From: Frankiales bacterium
GTDB taxonomy: Bacteria > Actinomycetota > Actinomycetes > JAFAQI01
Assembly: GCA_025980325.1 (NCBI GenBank)
Contig: JAICXQ010000019.1
Span: 1-37,563, forward strand
Length of the DNA stretch: 37,563 bases
Reading direction: 5' to 3'
Part shown: positions 21,775-30,512 of the stretch, in pieces
Layout of the letters: every line of letters starts with the position of its first letter
How positions within the stretch are numbered: the first letter of the stretch is position 1
The notes under the pieces: generated by a model
What the model was told of the DNA's origin: nothing
The model's database searches: none
The model's input: only the letters and a program-made list of their open reading frames with translations
Translations under genes and position numbers: made by a program

Positions 21775-24700
21775 GTGCCGCACTCCACTTTGCCCTGCCG
21801 TTCCGTTTCGCCCTGGCGTCCGGTCCGGCGCCGCCTCGGCACCGTCGCCCTCGCTGCGATCCTCGGCGCGGCCGCGCTTCCCGCCGTCGACGCGGCCGCT
21901 GCGGCCGGTACGGCCGGTACGGCGCCACAGTCGGCGTCGTACTCGCGCATCCCCGGCATGCAGGTCGTCAAGACGCACTTCACCGCGATCAAGCGGCACG
22001 ATGTCGCGATCCCGAAACACGGCTCGGGTTCGCATCTCGCCGTCACCGCGTCCGACGGCTCGATCGACTCACTCGTCGCCGCGCCGCCGGACGGACCGGC
22101 GCGCTCGACATGGGTCGTCAACTACGACGCCGGCTTCACCACGGCGGCGACGGGTCCGCAGGCGCAGGCCGCGTTCCAGGCCGCCGTCGACATCTGGTCG
22201 CGCATCGTCTACTCGCCGGTGACGATCGTCGTCAACGCGAGCTACGCCGACCTCGGCGGCAACACGCTCGGGCAGGCCGCGGCTGCGGAGGGTTTCCACT
22301 GCGTGTGTCTCGGCGACGGCGTGCACACCTATCCGGTCGCACTCGCCAACGCGCTTTACGGTTCCGACATCGACACCAGCAACCCGGACATCGTCGCGCA
22401 GTTCAACAGCAATCCGGTCGCGCCGTTCTATTACGGCACCGACGGTGCACCGACGTCCGGGACGGTCGACTTCGAGAGCGTCGTCCTGCACGAACTCGGC
22501 CACGGCCTGGGCTTCGCCGGCTCGATGAGCATGGCCAACGGTGCGACCGCCGTCACCTACAGCAACCCGGCGATGAAGTGGGACACGTTCCTCGTCGACG
22601 GCAACGGTTCGTCGATCGTCGACAACGACGCGAGCGGCTCCACGCAGCTGACCACAGCAATGGAAAGCCCGCTCTACTGGAACGGCACGAACGGCATCAG
22701 TGCGAACGGCGCCAGCGATCCGGTGATGTACGCCCCCGCGAGCTGGCAGCAAGGCAGCAGCGGCGGCGCACACCTCGACGAGGCGACGTACCCCGCCGGC
22801 AATGCCAACTCGCTCATGACGCCACAGATCGGCGCGCAGGAAGCCGTGCACTCCCCCGGTGCCGTCGCGGTCGCGATGCTGCACGACATCGGCTGGACCG
22901 CATCGCTGCCGACGGCATCCGCACCGTCCGCTCCTACCGGCGTCACGGCGACGAGCGGTGACGGCAGCGCCACGGTCTCGTGGAGTGCGAGTGACGGCTT
23001 CGGCAACGCGGTCACGGGCTACACCGCGACCGCCGCACCCGGCGGCGCGACATGTACGACGACCGGGACATTGAGCTGCACGGTGAGCGGGCTGACGAAC
23101 GGCACGTCGTACACGTTCACGGTCACCGCGACCAACTCGATCGGCACCGGCAGCGCGAGTACGGCGAGCTCGGCCGTCGTACCGGCCGGCAAGCCGGCGA
23201 CACCGGCCGCGCCGATCGCGGCACCCAACAACGGTGGTGCGACCGTGTCGTGGACCGCGCCGTCCGCCAACGGCTCGGCCATCACCGGCTACGACGTCGA
23301 GTCGTCGGCGGACAACGGCACGACCTGGTCGTCCGGACTGACGTCGGCACTCACCAGCACCGCGACGCAAGCGACGTTCACCGGTCTGAGCAGCGGCACG
23401 TCGTACGTCTTCCAGGTCGCGGCGATCAACGCGATCGGCGAAGGCGCCATGTCGCCGGCATCGAGCGCGGTCACACCGGCCGCGACGCCGGGCCCGCCGA
23501 CCGGCGTCCAGGCGACCCGCGGCGATACGCAAGCGAGTGTCTCGTGGACCGCGCCGAGCGACACCGGTGGCAGCGCGATCAGCGGTTACCGGCTCGAGTG
23601 GTCGAGCGACAACGGCACGACATGGTCGCAACCGCTCGCGTCCGCACTCACCTCGACGACTGCCGCCGCGACCGTCACCGAACTGACCAACGGCACGCCG
23701 TACGTCTTCCACGTCGCCGCGATCAACTCGGTCGGCACCGGCGCGTTCTCGACGTCGTCGTCGGCGACAACGCCCGCGGGCAAGCCCGGCGCACCGACCA
23801 ACGTCACCGGCACCGCCGGCGACGGCCAGGTCACCGTCAGCTGGACCGCACCGTCGAGTAACGGCGATCCGATCACCGGCTACGACGTCGAGTACTCGAC
23901 CGACGGTACGACGTGGTCGAGTGCATGGTCCTCGGCGTTGACGAGCACCGCGACGTCGGCCGTCGTGTCGTCGTTGACGAATGGTCAAGCTTATCACTTC
24001 CGGGTCGCGGCGATCAACGGCGTCGGCACCGGCACGGCCACCACGGCCGGCAGCACGGTCACACCGGCCAGCGTGCCGGGCGCGCCGACAAGCGTCTCCG
24101 CTACTCGCGGCGACAGCCAGGCGACCCTGTCGTGGACGGCACCGGCCGACAACGGCGGCAGCGCGGTCACGTCGTACGCGGTGCGGGTGTCGACCGACGG
24201 CGGCACGTCCTGGACGGCGCTCGGCCCAGCGCCCGGTTCCCCGGCGTTGATCGGCGGTCTGACGAACGGCCAGGCGTACGTCTTCGACGTCGCCGCGACC
24301 AACTCGGCCGGGACCGGCGCGTTCTCGGCGGCGTCGAACTCGGTGACGCCGGCGACGACGCCCGGCGCACCGACGCAGGTCGCGGGCACGACCGGCGACG
24401 GGCAGATCTCGGTCGGATGGACGGCCCCGTCGTCGAACGGCGGCGCGGCCGTCACCGGTTACGACGTCGAGTGGTCGAGCGACAGCGGCAAGACCTGGTC
24501 GGCACCACTGGCGTCGGCGCAGTCGAGCACCAGCACCGTCGCGCTCGTGACCGGCCTGGCCAACGGGACGCCGTACGTGTTCCGGGTCGCGGCCATCAAC
24601 GGCGTCGGCACGGGCTCGTTCTCCGTCACCTCGCCGGCGGTCACACCGGCCGGCACACCGGCGACACCGTCCGACATCGGCGCGAGCGCGGGCGACCAAT

Positions 24701-27700
24701 CCGTCTCGGTCAGCTGGACCGCGCCGTCGGACGGCGGATCGCCGATCACCAGCTACGACGTGCGCTACTCGACCGACGGCGGTACGACGTGGACGTCCGC
24801 GGGTGTCGCCTACACGTCGAGCCCGGCCGTCGTCAGCGGGCTGGCCAACGGAACGTCGTACGTGTTCGATGTCGCGGCCATCAACGGCGTCGGCGCGAGT
24901 TCGTACTCGACCGCGTCGCCGGCCGCGGTGCCCTCGGGTGTTCCCGGGACGCCGACCGGTGTCGGCGCGTCCGCCGGCAACGCAACCGCAACGGTCAGCT
25001 GGACCGCGCCGTCGGCGAACGGCGCCGCGATCACCGGTTACGACGTCCGCTACTCGTCGGACAACGGTGCGCACTGGACGTCCGCGGGTGTCGTCTACTC
25101 GGCCGGCCCGGCGACCGTCACGGGGCTGACCAACGGCACGCCGTACGTCTTCGACGTCGCCGCGAGCAACGCGAACGGCAGCGGCAGCTACTCGTCGGCG
25201 TCGACTGCGGTCACGCCGTCGACGACGCCCGGTATTCCAGTGTTCGCAACACTTACGTCCGGCGACGGCACGGTCTCGCTGACCTGGACCGCGCCCGCGA
25301 CCGGTGGCGCAGCGATCAGCGGATACGACGTCGAATGGTCGACCGATGACGGCACGACCTGGTCGACGCCGCTCGCGTCCGCGACATCGAGCCCGGCGGC
25401 GTCCGCGACCGTCACCGGGCTGACCAACGGCACGCCGTACGTCTTCCGTATCGCCGCGATCAACGGCAACGGCACCGGCGACTTCTCGGACGCATCCGCG
25501 GCGGTCACTCCGGCCGGAGTGCCTGATGCGCCGACCGCGGTGACGGCGACCCGCGACGACGGTTCGGCGTCCGTGTCCTGGACCGCGCCGGCCGACAACG
25601 GCGCCACGATCTCCGCGTACGAAGTGCGCTACTCGACCGACGACGGCACGACGTGGACCTCGTTCGGGGCCGCGTTCGCTTCGAGCCCGGTCGACGTGAC
25701 CGGTCTCGCCAACGGCACCGCGTACGTGTTCGACGTCGCGGCGAGCAACTCCGCCGGCCAGAGCGCGTTCTCGTCGTCGTCCGACGCGGTCACGCCGGCC
25801 ACGTTCCCGGACCAACCGACCGACGTGACCGGCTCGTCGGGCGACGGCCAGGTGTCGCTGTCATGGACCGGCCCGTCGTCGGACGGCGGCGCGACGGTCA
25901 CCGGTTATGACGTCGAGTGGTCGAGCGACGACGGCACGACCTGGTCGGATCCGCTGGCCTCGGCACAGTCGAGCACCGACACGGTTGCACTGGTGACCGG
26001 CTTGACGAACGGCACCGGCTACGTGTTCCGGGTCGCGGCGATCAACGACGTCGGAGCGGGTTCGTTCTCGGCCTCCTCCGACAGCGTGACGCCGGCCACG
26101 ACGCCGGACATGCCGACCGCGGTGAGCGCGACCGCGGGCGACCAATCCGCGTCGGTGAGCTGGACCGCGCCGGCGGACGGCGGTTCGCCGATCACGAGCT
26201 ACGACGTGCAGTACTCCAGCGACGACGGCACGACTTGGACCTCCGCCGGTGTCGCATACGCGGCCAGCCCGGCGCTCGTCACCGGACTGACGAACGGAAC
26301 GTCGTACGAGTTCGACGTCGTCGCGATCAACGGCGTCGGCGCGGGCTCGCCCTCGGACCCGTCGTCCTCCGTCGTGCCGGCCGGCGTGCCGGCGTCGCCG
26401 GACAGCGTGACGGCGACCCGTGGCGACAGCCTGGCAACCGTGGCGTGGGGCACACCCGACGCGAACGGCTCGCCGATCACGTCCTACGTCGTGCAGTACT
26501 CGACCGACGGCGGCACGCAATGGACCGCCGTACCAGGTTCGTTCGACGGCAGCCCGGCAACCGTGACCGGACTCACCAACGGCACGCCCTACGTCTTCGA
26601 AGTCGCCGCGGTCAACGGGGTCGGCACCGGCGCGTACTCGGCGATGTCGAGTGCCGTCACCCCGGCGACGACACCGCAGGCACCGACGGACGTTGCCGGC
26701 ACCTCGGGACCGGGGCAGGTGAGTGTCGCGTGGCAGCCGAATGCCGACGACGGCGGATCGCCGGTGACCAGCTTCACGGTCCGTTACTCCAGCGACGACG
26801 GCGCAACCTGGACGACAGTCGACGCTCCGGCCGACGCCAGCCCGGCGCTGGTCGACGGCTTGAGCAACGGGACGCCGTACGTCTTCGAGGTCGCGGCGAC
26901 GAACGACGTCGGCTCGTCGGCGTACTCGGACGCGTCGGCGCCGGTCACGCCGGCGGCCGTCCCCGATGCGCCGACCGTGTCGAGCGTCGACCGCGGCGAT
27001 GGTCAGGCGACGCTCTCGTGGAATGAGCCGGCCGCGAACGGCTCGCCGATCACGTCGTACGTCGTGCAGTACTCGACCGACGGCGGCACGCAGTGGACGG
27101 CCGCCCCCGGTTCGTTCGACGCGAGCCCCGCGACGGTGACCGGACTCACGAACGGCACCCCCTACGTCTTCGAAGTGGCCGCCGTCAACGGGGTCGGCGC
27201 GGGCGCGTACTCGGCACTGTCCGATGCGGTGACTCCCGCGACGATCCCGGACGCGCCGGCAAACGTCACGGTCGCCCGCGACGGCGACGGCTCCGCGGCC
27301 GTGACGTGGTCGGCACCGGCGGACGGCGGCGACCCGATCACGGGCTATGTCCTCGAGTGGTCGACGGACGGCGGCACGACCTGGTCGGCACCGCTCGACA
27401 GCGCACTGAGCGATCCGGCAACCGCCGCTTCGGTGACCGGCCTGACCGACGGGACGTCGTACCGGTTCCAGGTCGCGGCCATCAACAGCGTCGGCACCGG
27501 TGCGTTCTCGGACGTGTCCGGTGCGGTGACACCGGCGACGGTCCCGGGTGTCCCGACTGGCGTCTCGGCGCTCGCGGGCGACGGCCAGGCGACGGTGTGG
27601 TGGCAGCCGCCCGTCGACGGCGGGTCAGCGATCACGAGTTACGACGTGCGGTACTCCGCCGACGGCGGTACGACGTGGACCTCGGCGGACGTCGCGTTCC

Positions 27701-28437
27701 GCGAGAGCCCGGCGACCGTGACCGGACTGACGAACGGAACGTCGTACGTCTTCGACGTCGCTGCACTCAACGACGTCGGCGTCGGTGACTACTCGACCGC
27801 GACGGGAGCAGTGACACCGACGCGCGACTCGACGTCGCTCACGCGTGGCGCGACCACGACCATCCCGTACGGCGCGACGCTTGTCGTCAGCACGGTGCTG
27901 CGGGACACGGCGACCGGTGCGACGATGGGCGGGTACGCCGTGCAGCTGCTGTCGCGCACGAGCACGACCAAGCCGTGGACGCTGGTGAAGACGGTCACGA
28001 CGTCATGGGTCGGTGGCGCGAGCGTCTCGGTGCGTCCGGGCGTGGCGACGATGTACATGTGGAAGTTCGCCGGCGTGCCCGGTCATGCGGCGACGCAGAC
28101 GACGGCACAGACCGTCGGCGTGGCGCAGACGGTCTCGGTGGGTGTGACGGCCAGCACCGTCGTGCACTACGCAGTGACGAAGTTCTACGGCACCGTCGCG
28201 CCGAACGAGGCGAACCAGTACGTGTACTTGCAGATCCTCGTCGGCCGGAGCTGGAGGACGACCGCGGTCAAGGCGAAGCTGGTCAGGCAGCGGCTGCCGA
28301 ACGGCCGGACGATGGTCGGCTACGTGCTGGCGCTGAAGACCAACTCGAAGGGGACCTTCTCCTACCGGGTGTACCGCCCCGCGACGGCGGTCAACTCGGC
28401 CGGCCTGTCGAAGGTGGTCAAGATACGGGTCGTCTAA
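21775..28437 (+). CDS. Giant secreted zinc metalloprotease with 17 FN3 modules
   Basis: 2220 residues. GTG at 21775 has GAGGAG 8 nt upstream; the frame is open further to a TTG at 21721. A signal peptide (RRRLGTVALAAILGAAALPA) leads to a protease domain of about 75-380 with HELGHGLGF at His239-Phe247 (zinc ligands His239 and His243, catalytic Glu240). The metzincin third His is absent at the usual place, so the third ligand must differ. Seventeen tandem fibronectin type III modules follow (residues about 383-2016), then a beta-rich C-terminal domain of about 200 residues. There is no LPXTG or membrane anchor at the end. Likely an extracellular degradative or adhesive enzyme. Confidence 0.85.
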   Translation: MPHSTLPCRSVSPWRPVRRRLGTVALAAILGAAALPAVDAAAAAGTAGTAPQSASYSRIPGMQVVKTHFTAIKRHDVAIPKHGSGSHLAVTASDGSIDSLVAAPPDGPARSTWVVNYDAGFTTAATGPQAQAAFQAAVDIWSRIVYSPVTIVVNASYADLGGNTLGQAAAAEGFHCVCLGDGVHTYPVALANALYGSDIDTSNPDIVAQFNSNPVAPFYYGTDGAPTSGTVDFESVVLHELGHGLGFAGSMSMANGATAVTYSNPAMKWDTFLVDGNGSSIVDNDASGSTQLTTAMESPLYWNGTNGISANGASDPVMYAPASWQQGSSGGAHLDEATYPAGNANSLMTPQIGAQEAVHSPGAVAVAMLHDIGWTASLPTASAPSAPTGVTATSGDGSATVSWSASDGFGNAVTGYTATAAPGGATCTTTGTLSCTVSGLTNGTSYTFTVTATNSIGTGSASTASSAVVPAGKPATPAAPIAAPNNGGATVSWTAPSANGSAITGYDVESSADNGTTWSSGLTSALTSTATQATFTGLSSGTSYVFQVAAINAIGEGAMSPASSAVTPAATPGPPTGVQATRGDTQASVSWTAPSDTGGSAISGYRLEWSSDNGTTWSQPLASALTSTTAAATVTELTNGTPYVFHVAAINSVGTGAFSTSSSATTPAGKPGAPTNVTGTAGDGQVTVSWTAPSSNGDPITGYDVEYSTDGTTWSSAWSSALTSTATSAVVSSLTNGQAYHFRVAAINGVGTGTATTAGSTVTPASVPGAPTSVSATRGDSQATLSWTAPADNGGSAVTSYAVRVSTDGGTSWTALGPAPGSPALIGGLTNGQAYVFDVAATNSAGTGAFSAASNSVTPATTPGAPTQVAGTTGDGQISVGWTAPSSNGGAAVTGYDVEWSSDSGKTWSAPLASAQSSTSTVALVTGLANGTPYVFRVAAINGVGTGSFSVTSPAVTPAGTPATPSDIGASAGDQSVSVSWTAPSDGGSPITSYDVRYSTDGGTTWTSAGVAYTSSPAVVSGLANGTSYVFDVAAINGVGASSYSTASPAAVPSGVPGTPTGVGASAGNATATVSWTAPSANGAAITGYDVRYSSDNGAHWTSAGVVYSAGPATVTGLTNGTPYVFDVAASNANGSGSYSSASTAVTPSTTPGIPVFATLTSGDGTVSLTWTAPATGGAAISGYDVEWSTDDGTTWSTPLASATSSPAASATVTGLTNGTPYVFRIAAINGNGTGDFSDASAAVTPAGVPDAPTAVTATRDDGSASVSWTAPADNGATISAYEVRYSTDDGTTWTSFGAAFASSPVDVTGLANGTAYVFDVAASNSAGQSAFSSSSDAVTPATFPDQPTDVTGSSGDGQVSLSWTGPSSDGGATVTGYDVEWSSDDGTTWSDPLASAQSSTDTVALVTGLTNGTGYVFRVAAINDVGAGSFSASSDSVTPATTPDMPTAVSATAGDQSASVSWTAPADGGSPITSYDVQYSSDDGTTWTSAGVAYAASPALVTGLTNGTSYEFDVVAINGVGAGSPSDPSSSVVPAGVPASPDSVTATRGDSLATVAWGTPDANGSPITSYVVQYSTDGGTQWTAVPGSFDGSPATVTGLTNGTPYVFEVAAVNGVGTGAYSAMSSAVTPATTPQAPTDVAGTSGPGQVSVAWQPNADDGGSPVTSFTVRYSSDDGATWTTVDAPADASPALVDGLSNGTPYVFEVAATNDVGSSAYSDASAPVTPAAVPDAPTVSSVDRGDGQATLSWNEPAANGSPITSYVVQYSTDGGTQWTAAPGSFDASPATVTGLTNGTPYVFEVAAVNGVGAGAYSALSDAVTPATIPDAPANVTVARDGDGSAAVTWSAPADGGDPITGYVLEWSTDGGTTWSAPLDSALSDPATAASVTGLTDGTSYRFQVAAINSVGTGAFSDVSGAVTPATVPGVPTGVSALAGDGQATVWWQPPVDGGSAITSYDVRYSADGGTTWTSADVAFRESPATVTGLTNGTSYVFDVAALNDVGVGDYSTATGAVTPTRDSTSLTRGATTTIPYGATLVVSTVLRDTATGATMGGYAVQLLSRTSTTKPWTLVKTVTTSWVGGASVSVRPGVATMYMWKFAGVPGHAATQTTAQTVGVAQTVSVGVTASTVVHYAVTKFYGTVAPNEANQYVYLQILVGRSWRTTAVKAKLVRQRLPNGRTMVGYVLALKTNSKGTFSYRVYRPATAVNSAGLSKVVKIRVV
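22921..27822 (+). repeat. 17 tandem FN3-encoding repeats
   Basis: Module starts near 22921, 23188, 23482, 23779, 24070, 24355, 24652, 24937, 25222, 25516, 25801, 26098, 26383, 26668, 26956, 27241 and 27538; each is about 270-300 nt. Recurrent encoded motifs are VSWTAPS, GLTNGTPYVFRVAAIN and AVTPA. Two types alternate irregularly: EWSSD-TTWS (A) and RYSTD-TTWTS (B). Long open frames on the other strand here are shadows of the codon bias. Confidence 0.9.
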
Positions 28438-29189
28438 CGGCTTCCTGCTCGCAGAGCGATGGTGCCGAGACCGAGTAATGCGAAGCCGACGGCGAGCAGT
28501 GGCCAGACCGGAAATCCGGTGAAGGGCAGGCCGGCCAGCGCGGCCGGCCCGTCGACGCCGTACCAAGCAACAGCGATCGGCACGCGTAACGGGCCAGCCT
28601 TGGTGTACGGCGGAGTGCTCACGTAGATGGCCGTGTCCGCCGTCCACGGCTGCTCGCTCTGGTGCAGGCCTTCGAGAACCGCGGTCTTCTGGTTGCAGCT
28701 CCAGGAAAGAACGCGCCCGGTCGCCGGTGGTCCGAGCGTGTCGTGTGCTCCCTGCAACAGCAGGCACCGGCGCCCGTCCGCAAGTTCGATGCCCCACGGG
28801 TCGCTGCGCGAGAGGGCAAGTGACTCCCGCGCCGGTGCCAGCGGCGCACTCAACCTGATCTCCGTCAGGGAGTGCTGCCACGGCTCGAGGAGGCAGACGA
28901 CGTCCTTGCGGTCGGCCGCGCGCGGATCCCGCCAGCACGGATCCTCGATGAAGTTGCCGGCAAAACATCGGTACACAGCACCGGCGATCGATTCGGAGCC
29001 GGGGAGACCGTCTAAACACTCGCCCGCTACGACATGCGTCACCCGGTATCCGGGTGCCAGGCCGGTCGCAGTCACCGGACTGACGATGTGCACGACCGTC
29101 CGCGACGGCGCGGCCGTCGCGTTCGCGGTATTGATGGGGATCAGACAGAACGCAAGTAATACGAGGACAGCGAGCCGTCGTGCCGTCAC
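28434..29189 (-). CDS. LPFTG-motif surface protein
   Basis: 251 residues. Signal peptide (RRLAVLVLLAFCLIPINTAN), a polar extracytoplasmic part with seven or so cysteines, and a C-terminal sorting signal: LPFTG at 221-225, then a hydrophobic helix (PVWPLLAVGFALLGLGTIAL) and basic tail RAGSR. This is the classic sortase substrate layout, so the protein is probably attached to peptidoglycan. No sortase is in the window. Its stop codon overlaps that of the convergent FN3 protease gene. GTG start. Confidence 0.78.
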   Translation of the reverse strand: MTARRLAVLVLLAFCLIPINTANATAAPSRTVVHIVSPVTATGLAPGYRVTHVVAGECLDGLPGSESIAGAVYRCFAGNFIEDPCWRDPRAADRKDVVCLLEPWQHSLTEIRLSAPLAPARESLALSRSDPWGIELADGRRCLLLQGAHDTLGPPATGRVLSWSCNQKTAVLEGLHQSEQPWTADTAIYVSTPPYTKAGPLRVPIAVAWYGVDGPAALAGLPFTGFPVWPLLAVGFALLGLGTIALRAGSR

Positions 29190-29223
29190 ACGACACCGCT
29201 ACCCGGCCGTACCGGCCCGAACC

Positions 29224-29583
29224 TCACGCGCCACCGGCGGAGCCGGTGTCGCTGCGCATTCGCCAGGCGTCGGTGATCAGCTCTTCGAGTCGGCGTACGT
29301 CGACGTGGTCCAGTCGCACCATGATCAGGGCGGCGTCGCGATACCCGTCGGTGGTGAAGAACGTCTCCGGCTCGCCTTTGAGCAGTGCCTGCTTCTCCGC
29401 TTCGTCGCCGACGTACAGGACGGCGATGTCGGTGCGGATGACGCGTGGCTTGCCGGGGAGCCGCTCCGGATACGACCAGACGAACCCGCGACCGCTCACG
29501 CGGAAGTCGAAGCCCTGGCTTTCGATCTCGACCGCGCCGGGCAATGACGACGCGATCGCCCGTACGTCGTCGGCGTCGGCCAC
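29224..29583 (-). CDS. MmcQ/YjbR-family DNA-binding-like protein
   Basis: 119 residues. Fits the YjbR/CyaY-like fold family: VRAIASSLPGAVEIE at the start, WSYPERLPGKPRV, then a C-terminal segment with DAALIMVRLDHVDVRRLEEL. Function is not established. The frame is open through the tRNA-Asn gene, but GTG at 29583 is the sensible start: its Shine-Dalgarno GGGGGAG is 8 nt upstream and consists of the 3' acceptor strand and discriminator of that tRNA. Confidence 0.82.
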   Translation of the reverse strand: MADADDVRAIASSLPGAVEIESQGFDFRVSGRGFVWSYPERLPGKPRVIRTDIAVLYVGDEAEKQALLKGEPETFFTTDGYRDAALIMVRLDHVDVRRLEELITDAWRMRSDTGSAGGA

Positions 29584-29591
29584 GGCAGGAG

Positions 29592-29664
29592 CTCCCCCAT
29601 CTGGACTCGAACCAGAAACCCTTCGATTAACAGTCGAATGCTCTGCCAATTGAGCTATGGGGGA
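29592..29664 (-). tRNA. tRNA-Asn (GTT)
   Basis: 73 nt. Acceptor stem TCCCCCA/TGGGGGA, D-arm GCTCAATTGGCAGAGC, anticodon arm TTCGA-CTGTTAA-TCGAA with anticodon GTT, T-arm TCTGG-TTCGAGT-CCAGA. Discriminator G; CCA not encoded. Its 3' end is only 8 nt from the start codon of the YjbR-family gene and doubles as its ribosome-binding site. Confidence 0.95.
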
Positions 29665-29747
29665 CCGCGCCATACCTCAGGTACGGCGACCACGATAAGA
29701 CTAGCGCAGGCTGGGTATGCCGGACGGCGGTCACAGGAGGCTGACAT

Positions 29748-30038
29748 ATGCGTTACAAGCTGACGTTCGCAGTGGGCTTCGCCACCGGATACACCCTCGG
29801 GGCTAAGGCCGGCCGGGAGCGGTACGAGCAGATTTCCCGCGTGCTGCACGGGTTCGCCGAGAGCCCGACCGTGCAGTCCGCGGCGGGCATGCTCCAGGCC
29901 CAGGCCGGCAAGGTGGTCGACAACGCCCGGTCGACGCTGCTGGCGAAACTGCCGGTCGGCGGTCACAGCCGCGACCCGTACGGGCCCGGGCCGGTTCCCG
30001 CGATGAACGGGCACGGCGGCACCACTCCTCCGCACTAG
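29748..30038 (+). CDS. YtxH-like small protein
   Basis: 96 residues with a strong AGGAGG ribosome site at 7-8 nt. The N-terminus (MRYKLTFAVGFATGYTLGAK then AGRERYEQI) is the usual YtxH-type glycine-zipper membrane segment plus charged turn. A helical middle and a Pro/Gly-rich tail follow. Function unknown; such proteins are common stress-associated membrane proteins in actinobacteria. Its stop codon overlaps the palindrome at 30037-30050. Confidence 0.75.
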   Translation: MRYKLTFAVGFATGYTLGAKAGRERYEQISRVLHGFAESPTVQSAAGMLQAQAGKVVDNARSTLLAKLPVGGHSRDPYGPGPVPAMNGHGGTTPPH

Positions 30039-30050
30039 AACGTCCGTTCT
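30037..30050. promoter_or_regulatory. LexA-like palindrome AGAACGTCCGTTCT
   Basis: GAAC-N4-GTTC with matching flanks, 14 bp, perfect. The actinobacterial and Bacillus-type SOS box has the form CGAAC-N4-GTTCG; this site has A instead of C at the outer position, so it is a partial match. It sits where the -35 of the DUF5709 promoter should be, 2 nt from GGGTAC. Confidence 0.35.
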
Positions 30051-30052
30051 GT

Positions 30053-30058
30053 GGGTAC
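30053..30058 (+). promoter_or_regulatory. GGGTAC box, possible SigB/SigF-type -10
   Basis: GGGTAC lies 9 nt before the ATG at 30068, the same spacing as GGGTAT before the DUF2795 gene. No Shine-Dalgarno is present, so the transcript may be nearly leaderless. Confidence 0.35.
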
Positions 30059-30067
30059 GGGTCCGGC

Positions 30068-30499
30068 ATGAGCAGCCGCATCGGCGAACCAAGCGATCCG
30101 TTCGAGGACGAGGGCCAGGCGTCGGCCGAACCCGGCCTGGCCGGCAAGCGCATCACCGGCGACCCGCAGGACGACATGGCCGTCGCCGGCGACCAGCCGC
30201 TTGCCGTCGAGGACTACGGGACGACCGCACTCGAGGAGTCGCTCGACGAGCCGCTCGACGATCGACTCGCTCGCGAAGAGCCCGAACTGCTCGACACCGC
30301 GCCGCCCGTCGTCAGCGATTACGAAGGCATCGACAACCCGTATCCGGCCGACCGCGAGGAGCAGGTCGGGCGCATCGTCCAGCCGGACGAAGGCGTTCGG
30401 GAGGACACCGAAGCCGACGCGGTCGCGATCGACGTCGGCACCGATCAGGGCGGGCTCACCGCCGAGGAACGCGCGATGCACATCGAGCCCGAAATCTGA
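30068..30499 (+). CDS. DUF5709 family protein
   Basis: 143 residues, very acidic and probably disordered, with the family segments ESLDEPLDDRLAREEPEL, QVGRIVQPDEGVREDTEAD and LTAEERAMHIEPE. Function not known; found throughout actinobacteria. It precedes topoisomerase IB by 13 nt and is probably cotranscribed with it. A GGGTAC box and a LexA-like palindrome lie directly upstream, which would fit stress control. Confidence 0.8.
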   Translation: MSSRIGEPSDPFEDEGQASAEPGLAGKRITGDPQDDMAVAGDQPLAVEDYGTTALEESLDEPLDDRLAREEPELLDTAPPVVSDYEGIDNPYPADREEQVGRIVQPDEGVREDTEADAVAIDVGTDQGGLTAEERAMHIEPEI

Positions 30500-30512
30500 T
30501 TCGCGAACGACG

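Noticed and set aside
22069-25815. A 1248-codon open frame on the minus strand inside the FN3 protease gene
   Set aside because: Arg/Gly/Asp-rich translation with no domain; it mirrors the codon bias and repeats of the real gene on the plus strand.
29674-29700. TACCT-C-AGGTA symmetry upstream of tRNA-Asn
   Set aside because: Only 5-bp arms; more easily explained as part of the tRNA promoter region.
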